Assembly: GCA_021829015.1 (NCBI GenBank)
Contig: JAJZOJ010000013.1
Span: 1 to 15,420 of the forward strand
Source: Microcaldota archaeon
GTDB lineage: Archaea; Micrarchaeota; Micrarchaeia; Micrarchaeales; Micrarchaeaceae
Length of the DNA: 15,420 nt
Direction of reading: 5' to 3'
The translations under genes and the position numbers were made by a program. This document shows, piece after piece, positions 5,799 through 12,788 of the stretch; the stretch's first letter is position 1, and the number at the start of each line of letters is the position of its first letter. A model generated the notes under the pieces. The model was given only the letters and a program-made list of their open reading frames with translations, was not told the origin of the DNA and made no database searches.

Positions 5799-6416
5799 TC
5801 ATGCCGTTGAACTGTATCTTACCGCGCTAAGGTATGCGGGAACCGGGTATGTGCCGTACTCCCTGGCGAGCTTGCTTCCGTGTAGCAGCCTCGAGAGCTC
5901 CTCGGCCTCTATCAGCGCTCCGTTGAGCGCATTGTGAGGTCTAGGCTCCTCGGGGAGGCCGCAGTACATCTGGACTACGCGGGAACTTATGCCTGAGCCG
6001 TTTCGCTCCATCGGCGGGGATATGCCCCTCGATGACATGTGCGCATAAGTTATTGCATGTATGTCCACGATCCTCTTTGGGAATGGGCTCTCTATCCCGT
6101 AATGCTCCAGAGCGAACTCTATGAAATAAACGTCCATGTGCAGGTTGTGCCCCGCAAGCGTCCTGTCCCCGATCCCGCGTGCCCAGCCAGTGAATTCGAT
6201 CAACGTCCCCTTCTGCGGCTTCCTTGAACCGCTTTTTATCTCGTCCATGGAAAAGCCGTTTACCTTTAATGAATTTGGGTCTATTTCCGCGCCCTCGCGG
6301 ATTCCGCACTCGGCATAGAACCTGTTTTCCGGGTTGGAGAAATCGACCGCGCCTATGCTGAGGAGCGAATGCTTCCATGGAACTGTGCCGCTGGTCTCAA
6401 CGTCAAGAACTATCAA
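5799..6416 (-). CDS. DnaQ-like (DEDDh) 3'-5' exonuclease paralogue 1
   Basis: The 205-residue protein carries Exo I LDVETSG (D5, E7), Exo II AGHNLHMD (D95) and Exo III PHNALNG (H161), with G166 at the position of the last catalytic Asp, as in its paralogue. All motifs fall at the same residue numbers as in the downstream copy. The start is a TTG at 6416: no ATG precedes the Exo I motif, an in-frame stop lies about 40 nt upstream, and GGGGGT a few bases before the TTG may help ribosome binding. A TATA box (6449-6458) gives a leader of about 11 nt. It is the first gene of a two-gene unit. The biochemical role (nucleic-acid trimming or proofreading) is known for the family, but the specific job here is not. 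Confidence 0.85.
   Translation of the reverse strand: MIVLDVETSGTVPWKHSLLSIGAVDFSNPENRFYAECGIREGAEIDPNSLKVNGFSMDEIKSGSRKPQKGTLIEFTGWARGIGDRTLAGHNLHMDVYFIEFALEHYGIESPFPKRIVDIHAITYAHMSSRGISPPMERNGSGISSRVVQMYCGLPEEPRPHNALNGALIEAEELSRLLHGSKLAREYGTYPVPAYLSAVRYSSTA
6331..6362 (-). repeat. 32-nt exact repeat shared by the two exonuclease genes, copy 2
   Basis: Partner of 5703-5734, about 628 bp apart in direct orientation and in the same codon frame. Recombination between the copies would delete one exonuclease gene and leave an intact hybrid. Confidence 0.85.
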
Positions 6417-6448
6417 TCTACCCCCGGATATATTATTGCCAAGCTCTG

Positions 6449-6458
6449 TTATTTATAG
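6449..6458 (-). promoter_or_regulatory. TATA box of the exonuclease pair
   Basis: The minus strand reads CCTATAAATA. The expected start is near 6427, about 11 nt before the TTG start codon. The box lies in the 52-bp gap after the ABC permease stop codon, so the exonucleases are transcribed separately from the ABC operon. Confidence 0.55.
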
Positions 6459-6468
6459 GCTAGCAATC

Positions 6469-7755
6469 CTACAGCTGGCGCAGCGCATCTATCGGCTCCA
6501 TCTTCGAGGCCCTCCATGCGGGGTATACGCCTGCTACCATGCTGACCACTATCGCTATTACGAGGGCCATGACTATTGTCGATGCGGGGAACACCGGATG
6601 GAACGACAGCCCAGATGCGCCTCCCCCGCTTGATATGTATACCCCTCCGCCTCCTGCGTTTTTGCCGCCGCGCGGCGAAGCTCCCGATTGACTTGGAGCT
6701 CCGCTGTTCGCCCCGTGGCTGAACACCGCGGCAAGCCCATACGATGCGCCGGCGCCGAAGGCTATGCCTATGATGCCGCCGATGAACCCTATTATCAATG
6801 CCTGCGACAGGAATATCATCAGTATGTCCTTGTTCTTGAACCCAACGGACTTCATTATCCCTATCTCGTGTATTCTTTCATATACCGCGATGAGCATGAT
6901 GTTCATGATGCCTATCGCGGCGACTAGGAGCGATACTCCCGCGATCGCGCCGAACAGAAGACCGAGCGAGCCCGTGATAGTGGATACCGTTGATAGTATG
7001 GATGCGATCGTTATTACCCTGACGCTGCTGCCGTATATGTTCGTTATCAGCGATGCTGTTGCATTGACGCTACTCGCATTGGATGCGGTAAGGAATATGT
7101 CGTTGAATGATTGCCTTCCGGTTATGATCTCCGCAGCGGGGAGGGACAGGAATACCGAAGTGTCTATTGGGACTATCGAGCTCGCATGGCTTGGCAGTAT
7201 GCCTATGACCGGAAGCGTAATCGATTTACCACCGCCGGGACCCGCGAACGCCTTAAGCGTGGCGCTCTGGCCCACCTCCACCTTCTGCAATCCAGCCGCA
7301 ACCGCCGGGAATGCTACGCTATGGCCGAGCACGGCCTCAGGCGTTATCGTATCCGGATATATGGCACCTTGGTAAAGGGTAACGTTGCCGCCGAGCAGCT
7401 TATTCAATCCGCTGCCGGTTGTGCCTATCACCGTTACGGAAATGTTCTGGTTGCCTGCATACAGGTCCGCGCTTCCGGTGAGTATTGGCACAGCATCAGT
7501 GACGTTGGGCAGCGCGGCAACTCTCGCAAGGTCCGCGGCCGTGAATCCTGTCGCTCCACCTGACATCATGACTATCGAAGTGGGTCCCAGGGAGTTGAGC
7601 TGCGAGCTTATGCTCTGGCTGATCCCCGCGGTCACTGAGGTAAGCGCGACTATCGCCGCCACGCCTATCATGACCATGACTATCGTCAAGGCGGTCCTTA
7701 CCTTCTTCTCCCTAAGGTCCTTGTAGCTCAGCCAAAGGACGTCCTGTACTTCCAT
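6469..7755 (-). CDS. MacB/FtsX-type ABC transporter permease
   Basis: The 428-residue membrane protein has the MacB layout: an N-terminal transmembrane helix after LREKKVRTALTI (about 20-40), a large outside domain (about 45-260) and a C-terminal FtsX domain. The FtsX domain has three helices (about 265-290, 310-340, 391-413) and the family signatures ERIHEIGIMKSVGFK and YPAWRASKMEPIDALR. It forms the membrane part of a type VII (mechanotransmission) ABC exporter with the ATPase two genes upstream. An unusual Gly/Ser-rich insertion (346-382) sits in the outside loop between the last two helices. A GTGAT Shine-Dalgarno overlaps the stop of the preceding gene, 14 nt upstream, so translation is probably coupled. 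The substrate is unknown; relatives export peptides, lipids or antibiotics. Confidence 0.9.
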   Translation of the reverse strand: MEVQDVLWLSYKDLREKKVRTALTIVMVMIGVAAIVALTSVTAGISQSISSQLNSLGPTSIVMMSGGATGFTAADLARVAALPNVTDAVPILTGSADLYAGNQNISVTVIGTTGSGLNKLLGGNVTLYQGAIYPDTITPEAVLGHSVAFPAVAAGLQKVEVGQSATLKAFAGPGGGKSITLPVIGILPSHASSIVPIDTSVFLSLPAAEIITGRQSFNDIFLTASNASSVNATASLITNIYGSSVRVITIASILSTVSTITGSLGLLFGAIAGVSLLVAAIGIMNIMLIAVYERIHEIGIMKSVGFKNKDILMIFLSQALIIGFIGGIIGIAFGAGASYGLAAVFSHGANSGAPSQSGASPRGGKNAGGGGVYISSGGGASGLSFHPVFPASTIVMALVIAIVVSMVAGVYPAWRASKMEPIDALRQL

Positions 7756-7769
7756 CTAAACCAATCACT

Positions 7770-9083
7770 TCACTTGTCCTTGTCCCTTGAGCGCAGGTCC
7801 TTCAGGCGCCTGTGCTCGTCCTTCAATAGCTTGTGCTTCTTCCTCTCCATGAGGTATAGCACTGATACTATCACGACAATGATTATGAGTACCAATGCGA
7901 CAACACCGCCGCCGCCCCTCTTGCCATTCGCCCTGATCTGCGTTCCCCCAGGGCCTGTTACTACCAGCCCATTCGCGTTAAGGGGCCTGCTGATCTCTAC
8001 GGGCACGTAGACAACGGAGCTCAGGTTCTGCCTCAGGCTGTTCAGGTAGCTTATGCGCACCGGTACCGTGTAGTTGCCCGGCTTGAGGGATCCCTGCGAA
8101 GAAAGGGTTATCGTCACCGGGGTCTGCGTATCTACCCCTATGTCGCCTACGAATACCGAATTGGAGCCATATGGCTCGAATCCTTGGGTGGGCACCGCAG
8201 CTGCGGTTACCGCTGATGCCTTTGATGTACCTATGTCAGTGAGCACCATGGAAACGGAGAATATGCTTCCTGGTGTCGGGATGCTCGGCGATAGGGTTAT
8301 GCTGGAAGATGTTATGTTTATGAGCCCGCTCGAGAGCACTATTGGGTTGACGGACACCTGCTCGAGGCTCGTGCCGTTGTACAGGCTTATCGAGATGTTT
8401 ATAGGGAAGGACTGCGATGCGTTGTTGTACACGAAGAGCCTCTGCGATATGTAAGCGGTGCTGTGCGGCAATATTTTCCTTACCTGCACTGGCTGCGCCC
8501 CGAGGAATGTTCCATCATTCTGCGGCAGCGCCGAATGTATCGAGAGGTAGTTGAGCGTGGTGTTGCCCGTGTTGGCCAACCCGAATGTCACGTTCTGTAT
8601 CATATCGGATACCAGGTATTCAGGGGATACGTTAACGCTCAGCGCAGTCGGGCATGTCTCCGTTCCGAAGCTTATGTTCCTGACCTCGCTGTCCGAATAG
8701 AGTGTGAGGTACTGGTAGTTTATCCCTATCCCAGTGGATATCAGCGACGAGGCATTGAGGCTCACGAATATGTGCATCGGCACTACTGTTGTGTTGTTCG
8801 CAGTCACATTGACAGCGCTGACCGTTCCGTTACCAACAGTATAAGCAGACCTTGAATTGACTATGCTGAGCTGCAGCGATTCCATCGTGGCCGCGCCCCT
8901 AGGAGTCTTTATCGCTATCGGCACGTTGTTTATCATCCCCTTGCACAGTATTATCGAGTTAGTGCTTATCTGGAAATTCGGAGGCGGAGGGACCGGTGAA
9001 GGGCCGCTCGTGCCCGCGAATGCGCCGGTCGCCAGGACCGTTGCCATTACCGCCATTGCCAGCAGCATGCTTGTCTTGTTCAT
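7770..9083 (-). CDS. Surface-exposed COG1361/S-layer-like protein, exporter partner
   Basis: The 437-residue protein has a signal peptide (MNKTSMLLAMAVMA followed by TVLATGAFAG), a long beta-rich extracellular part, and a single C-terminal membrane helix (about 393-413) followed by a strongly basic cytoplasmic tail. At least 12 N-x-S/T sequons are visible, so it is probably N-glycosylated. Repeating strands with patterns such as PTPGSIFSVSMVLTDIGTSKA and GNTTLNYLSIHSA resemble the CARDB/COG1361 domains of archaeal surface proteins. Its ATG overlaps the TGA of the ATPase gene (ATGA), with GAGGT 6 nt before the start, and the permease follows 14 nt later. It therefore sits where bacterial operons carry the MacA adaptor and is probably the outside partner of the exporter. 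That role is inferred from gene order. Confidence 0.8.
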   Translation of the reverse strand: MNKTSMLLAMAVMATVLATGAFAGTSGPSPVPPPPNFQISTNSIILCKGMINNVPIAIKTPRGAATMESLQLSIVNSRSAYTVGNGTVSAVNVTANNTTVVPMHIFVSLNASSLISTGIGINYQYLTLYSDSEVRNISFGTETCPTALSVNVSPEYLVSDMIQNVTFGLANTGNTTLNYLSIHSALPQNDGTFLGAQPVQVRKILPHSTAYISQRLFVYNNASQSFPINISISLYNGTSLEQVSVNPIVLSSGLINITSSSITLSPSIPTPGSIFSVSMVLTDIGTSKASAVTAAAVPTQGFEPYGSNSVFVGDIGVDTQTPVTITLSSQGSLKPGNYTVPVRISYLNSLRQNLSSVVYVPVEISRPLNANGLVVTGPGGTQIRANGKRGGGGVVALVLIIIVVIVSVLYLMERKKHKLLKDEHRRLKDLRSRDKDK

Positions 9084-9805
9084 TTCAATACCTCTATTTT
9101 CTCTATCCTGCCATCCCTTATGTGGATGGCTCTATCGCAATACTTCGTGATATCGGGGTTGTGGGTAACCATTACTATCGTTACCCCGCTCTCCTTGCAT
9201 ATCTTCCTGAACAGCTTCACCACATCGTCGCCGGATTTCGTATCCAGGTTGCCCGTAGGCTCGTCAGCGAGCACAAGGCTGGGTCTGTTGACCAACGCCC
9301 TTGCTATGGCGACCCTCTGCTGCTGCCCGCCGCTTAGCTGCGTGGGCTTCATTTTGCTCCTGTCCGATAGTCCCAGCTGCGAGAGCATGTCAAGCGCCTT
9401 CTCCTCCCTCTCGTGTGCAGGTATGTTAGATGCCATCATCGGCAATTCCACGTTTGCCTGCGCAGACAGACCGTTTATCAGGTTGAATGCCTGGAAAACG
9501 AAGCCCAACTTCCTGTTCCTGAACGCGGCGAGCCTGTTGCCGTCCATTTCCGACGTTGCAACGCCGTCTATGTACACCTCCCCCATTGTCGGCCTGTCTA
9601 TGGTGCCAAGAACATTCATGAGCGTCGACTTGCCGCTTCCCGAAGGCCCAACTATAGCGGCGAACTCCCCCTCTTTCAACTCGAACGATACGTCTATGAG
9701 CGCATCTACCTCGACGCTTCCGGATTTGTACACCTTAGATACGTCCCTGACAACAACTGCGTTAGTCCTTGAATCGCGTACCATTGAGAACCCCAACAGT
9801 GACAT
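9080..9805 (-). CDS. MacB/LolD-type ABC transporter ATPase
   Basis: The 241-residue ATPase drives the exporter encoded with it. Walker A is GPSGSGKST (53-61), the Q-loop is Q105 in FVFQAFNLI, the signature is LSGGQQQRVAIARAL (157-171), Walker B is LVLADEPTGNLD (177-188) and the switch histidine is H215. These blocks are typical of the LolD/MacB/FtsE group, not of nutrient importers. It is the first gene of a three-gene operon and overlaps the next gene by 4 nt. The chosen ATG has CGAGGT 5 nt upstream, which pairs with the 16S tail ACCUCG. A TATA-like TTTAAA (9826-9831), however, would start transcription close to this ATG, so M8 (9784) is an alternative start. Confidence 0.93.
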   Translation of the reverse strand: MSLLGFSMVRDSRTNAVVVRDVSKVYKSGSVEVDALIDVSFELKEGEFAAIVGPSGSGKSTLMNVLGTIDRPTMGEVYIDGVATSEMDGNRLAAFRNRKLGFVFQAFNLINGLSAQANVELPMMASNIPAHEREEKALDMLSQLGLSDRSKMKPTQLSGGQQQRVAIARALVNRPSLVLADEPTGNLDTKSGDDVVKLFRKICKESGVTIVMVTHNPDITKYCDRAIHIRDGRIEKIEVLK

Positions 9806-9810
9806 TATTT

Positions 9811-9831
9811 ACCTCGTTACTCTCTTTTAAA
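9811..9831 (-). promoter_or_regulatory. Promoter and Shine-Dalgarno of the MacB-like operon
   Basis: Minus strand: TTTAAA (9826-9831), then CGAGGT (9811-9816), then ATG at 9805. CGAGGT is a 6-base match to the 3' tail of this organism's 16S rRNA. The TATA box lies only about 23 nt from the ATG, so the SD may be outside the mRNA unless transcription starts further upstream. The two signals are partly in conflict. Confidence 0.45.
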
Positions 9832-9880
9832 CCTATGCAATCTGTTAGGTTAAGCTACGCGAAACAGAGATGCTCACGTT

Positions 9881-9888
9881 ATTTAATA
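9881..9888 (+). promoter_or_regulatory. TATA box of the YdeI-family gene
   Basis: ATTTAATA, centred about 25 nt before ATG 9909, the spacing of a leaderless transcript. It supports the shorter start codon. The region 9806-9908 is a divergent promoter region shared with the ABC operon. Confidence 0.55.
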
Positions 9889-9908
9889 TTCCAATCCCAT
9901 TCCAATCC

Positions 9909-10484
9909 ATGGCCGTGCAGGATGCGCCATCGAGGGGTTTTAGGAGTTCCCATGAGTTTGAGGCATGGCTCGATCGGAACCATATGAAATCAAATGGCCT
10001 GTGGCTCAAGGTGTACAGGAAGTCAAATGGCCCAAACGCCTTGAAGAGTGCGGAGATAGTCGATGCGCTGCTGTGCTACGGCTGGATAACCGGGCAGGCG
10101 CGGAAGGGAACCGGCGAGTATACCCTATGGTGGATATGCCCTCGGAGGAAAGGCAGCCTCTGGTCTAAGGCCAACAAGGCCCGCGCGGAGCGTTTGATAA
10201 GGGAGAAGCGCATGAGGCCCTCCGGGATGCTCGAGGTGGAGCGCGCCAGCGCGGCCGGCCGGTGGGAACGTGCATACAGCCCCAAGAGCTCCGCATCCCT
10301 CCCAAAGGACTTCCTTAACGCTGTGTCGCGCAACAGGAAGGCGAACGCATTCCTCAAGACGCTCAACAAGAGCAACGTCTATCCGATAGTGTTCAGGTTG
10401 GAGACAGCTACAACGGAAGAGAAAAGAAAGGCTAAAATATCGGGCATAATAAAAATGCTTGAGGAGGGCAGGAAGTTCCATTGA
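9909..10484 (+). CDS. YdeI/OmpD-associated (OmdA) family protein
   Basis: The 191-residue protein matches the YdeI/OmdA family: HEFEAWLDRNH near the N-terminus, GLWLKVYRKSNG, a conserved centre IVDALLCYGWITGQ, then PRRKGSLWSKANKARAERLI, GMLEVERASAAGRWERAY, and a C-terminal EEKRKAKISGIIKMLEEGRKF helix. Relatives are small soluble bacterial and archaeal proteins, some linked to resistance to cationic peptides or bacteriocins; the biochemical activity is unknown. The start at 9909 (MAVQDAPSRGF) is preferred over one 39 nt upstream because of the TATA spacing and because the upstream residues are not family-like. A drug-efflux gene starts 37 nt after its stop, with no TATA box in the gap, so the two are probably co-transcribed, possibly as a stress or antimicrobial-resistance unit. 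Confidence 0.85.
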   Translation: MAVQDAPSRGFRSSHEFEAWLDRNHMKSNGLWLKVYRKSNGPNALKSAEIVDALLCYGWITGQARKGTGEYTLWWICPRRKGSLWSKANKARAERLIREKRMRPSGMLEVERASAAGRWERAYSPKSSASLPKDFLNAVSRNRKANAFLKTLNKSNVYPIVFRLETATTEEKRKAKISGIIKMLEEGRKFH

Positions 10485-10521
10485 GAATTCTGCACAATCC
10501 ACACGGCCTAATCCGGAAATA

Positions 10522-11964
10522 ATGCGATGTGATACGTTGAACGAAAACAGGATACTTTTCATACTGGTACTGGGCACACTCATGGGCGCGGTGGACACGA
10601 CGATAGTGCTGCTTGCTATACCTGCGATGACGCAGGGACTGCACACCGGATTGGCCACGACAATATGGACGATAATCATATACCTGCTGGTGCTTGCTGT
10701 CTCCACGACACAGCTTGGCAGGATAGGTGACATGTACGGCCGCAGCAAGATGTTCAACGTGGGGTTCGCGGTATTCACCTTTGGCTCCCTGCTTTGCGGG
10801 CTGGCACCATCGGGAGGAGCGCTTGTAGGATTCAGGGCATTGCAGGCGATAGGCGGCGCCCTGGTCGAGGCCAATAGCGGCGCGATAATAGCGGACACAT
10901 TCGCCAGGGACAGGAGGGGCCGCGCATACGGGTACACCAGCCTGGGTTGGAGCATTGGCGCGGTTCTTGGGATAGTCCTCGGCGGAATAATAACAACGTT
11001 CGTGGGATGGAGATTCATATTCCTAGTCAACGTGCCGATAGGCATAGCAGCGACGATACTCGGATTCAGGTATGTCAAGGACAAGAACATCACAAGGGCT
11101 AAGATGGACCTTCCAGGGATGGCAACCCTTGGCGCGGCTCTCGGGCTCATATCATATGGTCTCGTCAACTTCGCATCGATTGGCGCCAACACGCTCAACA
11201 TGGCCATGGTCGCGATCGGCGGAATACTCATACCCGTATTCATATACCTCGAATCCATCGCGGCAAGCCCTATGATAAACCTCAATGCCTTCAAGCACAA
11301 GGTACTCAGGTACTCGATCTTTGCTTCATTCCTCCAGGCGCTCGCATACCTGTCGGTCACGTTCTTGATAATAATGTACCTGCAGGGGATACGCGGCCTC
11401 TCCCCCTTCTATGCGGCCCTCGTGCTGGTCCCGGGCTACATAGTGAGCAGCATACTGGCCCCGAGGATGGGGAAGCTGTCCGACAGGATAGGCGCTAGGA
11501 TACTTGCGACCGTTGGAATAGCGCTCATGGCCGCCACTGTGCTCGTATACCTAACATTAACAATAAGCAGCAGCCTATACATCATAATAGGCGCCACGAT
11601 AATATCCGGAATAGGATCAGCGATGTTCTGGCCCGCAAACAGCAGCGCGGTAATGGCGCATGCATCGCAGGAGAGCCACGGTAGTGTTTCCGGACTCTTG
11701 AGGACCATGGGCAGCATAGGTACCCTCGGCAGCTACGTGCTCTCGATAACCGCCGCCTCCCTTGCGGTATCAAGAGCTACTGCATTCAAGATATTCATAG
11801 GCACGTCGACGCTTATAGGCGGCGTGTCACAGAAGTTCCTTGTAGGGATAGATGCGGCATTGATAGTATCTTTCGTATTGCTGGTGATTGCAGGATTGCT
11901 CTCGTCTTTCAGGGGCAAGGACGAAAGGTCCACGCCACAGCCTGAACATCATGAAAAGAAATGA
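10522..11964 (+). CDS. DHA2-family MFS multidrug transporter (14 TM, EmrB/QacA type)
   Basis: The 480-residue membrane protein has the pattern of proton-driven DHA2 exporters. Features include TM1 with GAVDTTIVLLAIP (membrane Asp), motif A GRIGDMYGRSKMF in the loop after TM2, QAIGGALVEANSGAIIAD, motif C-like GWSIGAVLGIVLGG and GWRFIFLVNVPIG, then about eight more helices. The length and the extra central helices fit 14 transmembrane segments. It would export drugs, organic cations or metabolites. ATG 10522 is chosen because the first helix follows within about 10 residues. An in-frame TTG at 10459 would overlap the previous gene and add a polar non-family extension. The C-terminus is a charged cytoplasmic tail (GKDERSTPQPEHHEKK). 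It is convergent with the ABC-2 permease gene, 8 bp away. Confidence 0.92.
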   Translation: MRCDTLNENRILFILVLGTLMGAVDTTIVLLAIPAMTQGLHTGLATTIWTIIIYLLVLAVSTTQLGRIGDMYGRSKMFNVGFAVFTFGSLLCGLAPSGGALVGFRALQAIGGALVEANSGAIIADTFARDRRGRAYGYTSLGWSIGAVLGIVLGGIITTFVGWRFIFLVNVPIGIAATILGFRYVKDKNITRAKMDLPGMATLGAALGLISYGLVNFASIGANTLNMAMVAIGGILIPVFIYLESIAASPMINLNAFKHKVLRYSIFASFLQALAYLSVTFLIIMYLQGIRGLSPFYAALVLVPGYIVSSILAPRMGKLSDRIGARILATVGIALMAATVLVYLTLTISSSLYIIIGATIISGIGSAMFWPANSSAVMAHASQESHGSVSGLLRTMGSIGTLGSYVLSITAASLAVSRATAFKIFIGTSTLIGGVSQKFLVGIDAALIVSFVLLVIAGLLSSFRGKDERSTPQPEHHEKK

Positions 11965-11972
11965 GCGTGTCA

Positions 11973-12788
11973 TTACGGCAGCAGCTTCTCCCTGCTTATC
12001 AGTCTGTCGGAAGCCCTGAGGAACGCCAGCGAGACCATCGCTATTATGATAGTCACGGCGATGTCCGCATGCAACGCGGTCTCGAACGGCAAAAGTATCG
12101 CGGTAACATATGCAGGCAAAGTCGCCAGCCATCCGACCAGGAATCCTAGGGGCTGGTTGCTTCCTGCCCTTGTCTTCTGCAGGGAGCTGAATGCCATCAT
12201 CGCCATGACCATGAATGCCAGCACCGCAAGTGCGAATGGAAGTGTGATCAGCTGCACTGGGAGCAGTAGCACGGCAGCCGCCGTTCCATAAATAATACTT
12301 ATGTAGACTACATCCAGCACCACGAAGGCCGCCTCGATCACCAACGCGAGCAGGAGCGTCGCCTTCAGGTACCTCATGTATATGTCCTTCTGCGTCATCC
12401 CAAGGGATAGGAAGTACTCGAATACTCCGTTGTTCTTGTCGTATACGAAAAGTATCAGCACCGAAGTGGACACCATGAGCGCGGGTATAATGTCTAATGG
12501 AATCGCTATGAATGGGATTCCGGAGCCAGGTCCCGAAGTAGCTATCTTTGCAATGGAGTTGGCCGCGATTGCGTTTGCAGCGACGGAGTTCGATGCGGTG
12601 GAATTCGATGCATTGTGACGTACTCCAGAGTAGTATGCGGGGTTCCATACCACTATTGCGAGGGCCATGAATACCACCGTCATTATCGCATAGGTCTTGC
12701 TTATCCCGAGGGCCCTCCTTATCGTGACGATGGTCGGGGAATTGCCAATGCCTTTTCTGTGAGAATCGTCCATGTCAATCGCCATCAT
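11973..12788 (-). CDS. ABC-2 type transporter permease with pentapeptide-repeat loop
   Basis: The 271-residue protein has about six membrane helices. One follows ISKTYAIM (about 33-50), one lies near residues 92-112, and four more lie in the C-terminal half. The cytoplasmic coupling segment NNGVFEYFLSLGMTQKDIYMRY is typical of ABC-2 permeases such as ABC exporters of drugs, lipids or polysaccharides. Between helices 1 and 2, on the outside, lie four tandem five-residue repeats (residues 60-79, A-x-N-x-hydrophobic/T). The gene overlaps the end of the ATPase gene by 14 nt if the first ATG is used. M6 (12773) would start 1 nt after the ATPase stop and is equally plausible. The pair forms a complete exporter, probably as a homodimer of permease plus ATPase. 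The substrate is unknown. Confidence 0.85.
   Translation of the reverse strand: MMAIDMDDSHRKGIGNSPTIVTIRRALGISKTYAIMTVVFMALAIVVWNPAYYSGVRHNASNSTASNSVAANAIAANSIAKIATSGPGSGIPFIAIPLDIIPALMVSTSVLILFVYDKNNGVFEYFLSLGMTQKDIYMRYLKATLLLALVIEAAFVVLDVVYISIIYGTAAAVLLLPVQLITLPFALAVLAFMVMAMMAFSSLQKTRAGSNQPLGFLVGWLATLPAYVTAILLPFETALHADIAVTIIIAMVSLAFLRASDRLISREKLLP
12552..12611 (-). repeat. Four tandem 15-bp repeats (A-x-N-x-Φ pentapeptide) in the ABC-2 permease
   Basis: The encoded residues are ASNST, ASNSV, AANAI, AANSI. The DNA units are 15 nt each, and the first two are nearly identical (GCATCGAAnTCC core). The period is exact in codons, so copy-number change would keep the frame. The repeat lies in the predicted outside loop. 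Confidence 0.85.

Noticed and set aside
5941..6378. Minus-strand 145-codon frame inside exonuclease paralogue 1
   Set aside because: It is a shifted frame of a gene with all exonuclease motifs in the other frame.
10125..11360. Long minus-strand frame (411 codons) opposite the YdeI and MFS genes
   Set aside because: It mirrors a well-supported transporter; long antisense frames are common opposite AGG/ATA-rich hydrophobic genes.
11827..12648. Minus-strand 273-codon frame over the ABC-2 permease
   Set aside because: It is a shifted reading of the permease gene, with no membrane pattern or motif.
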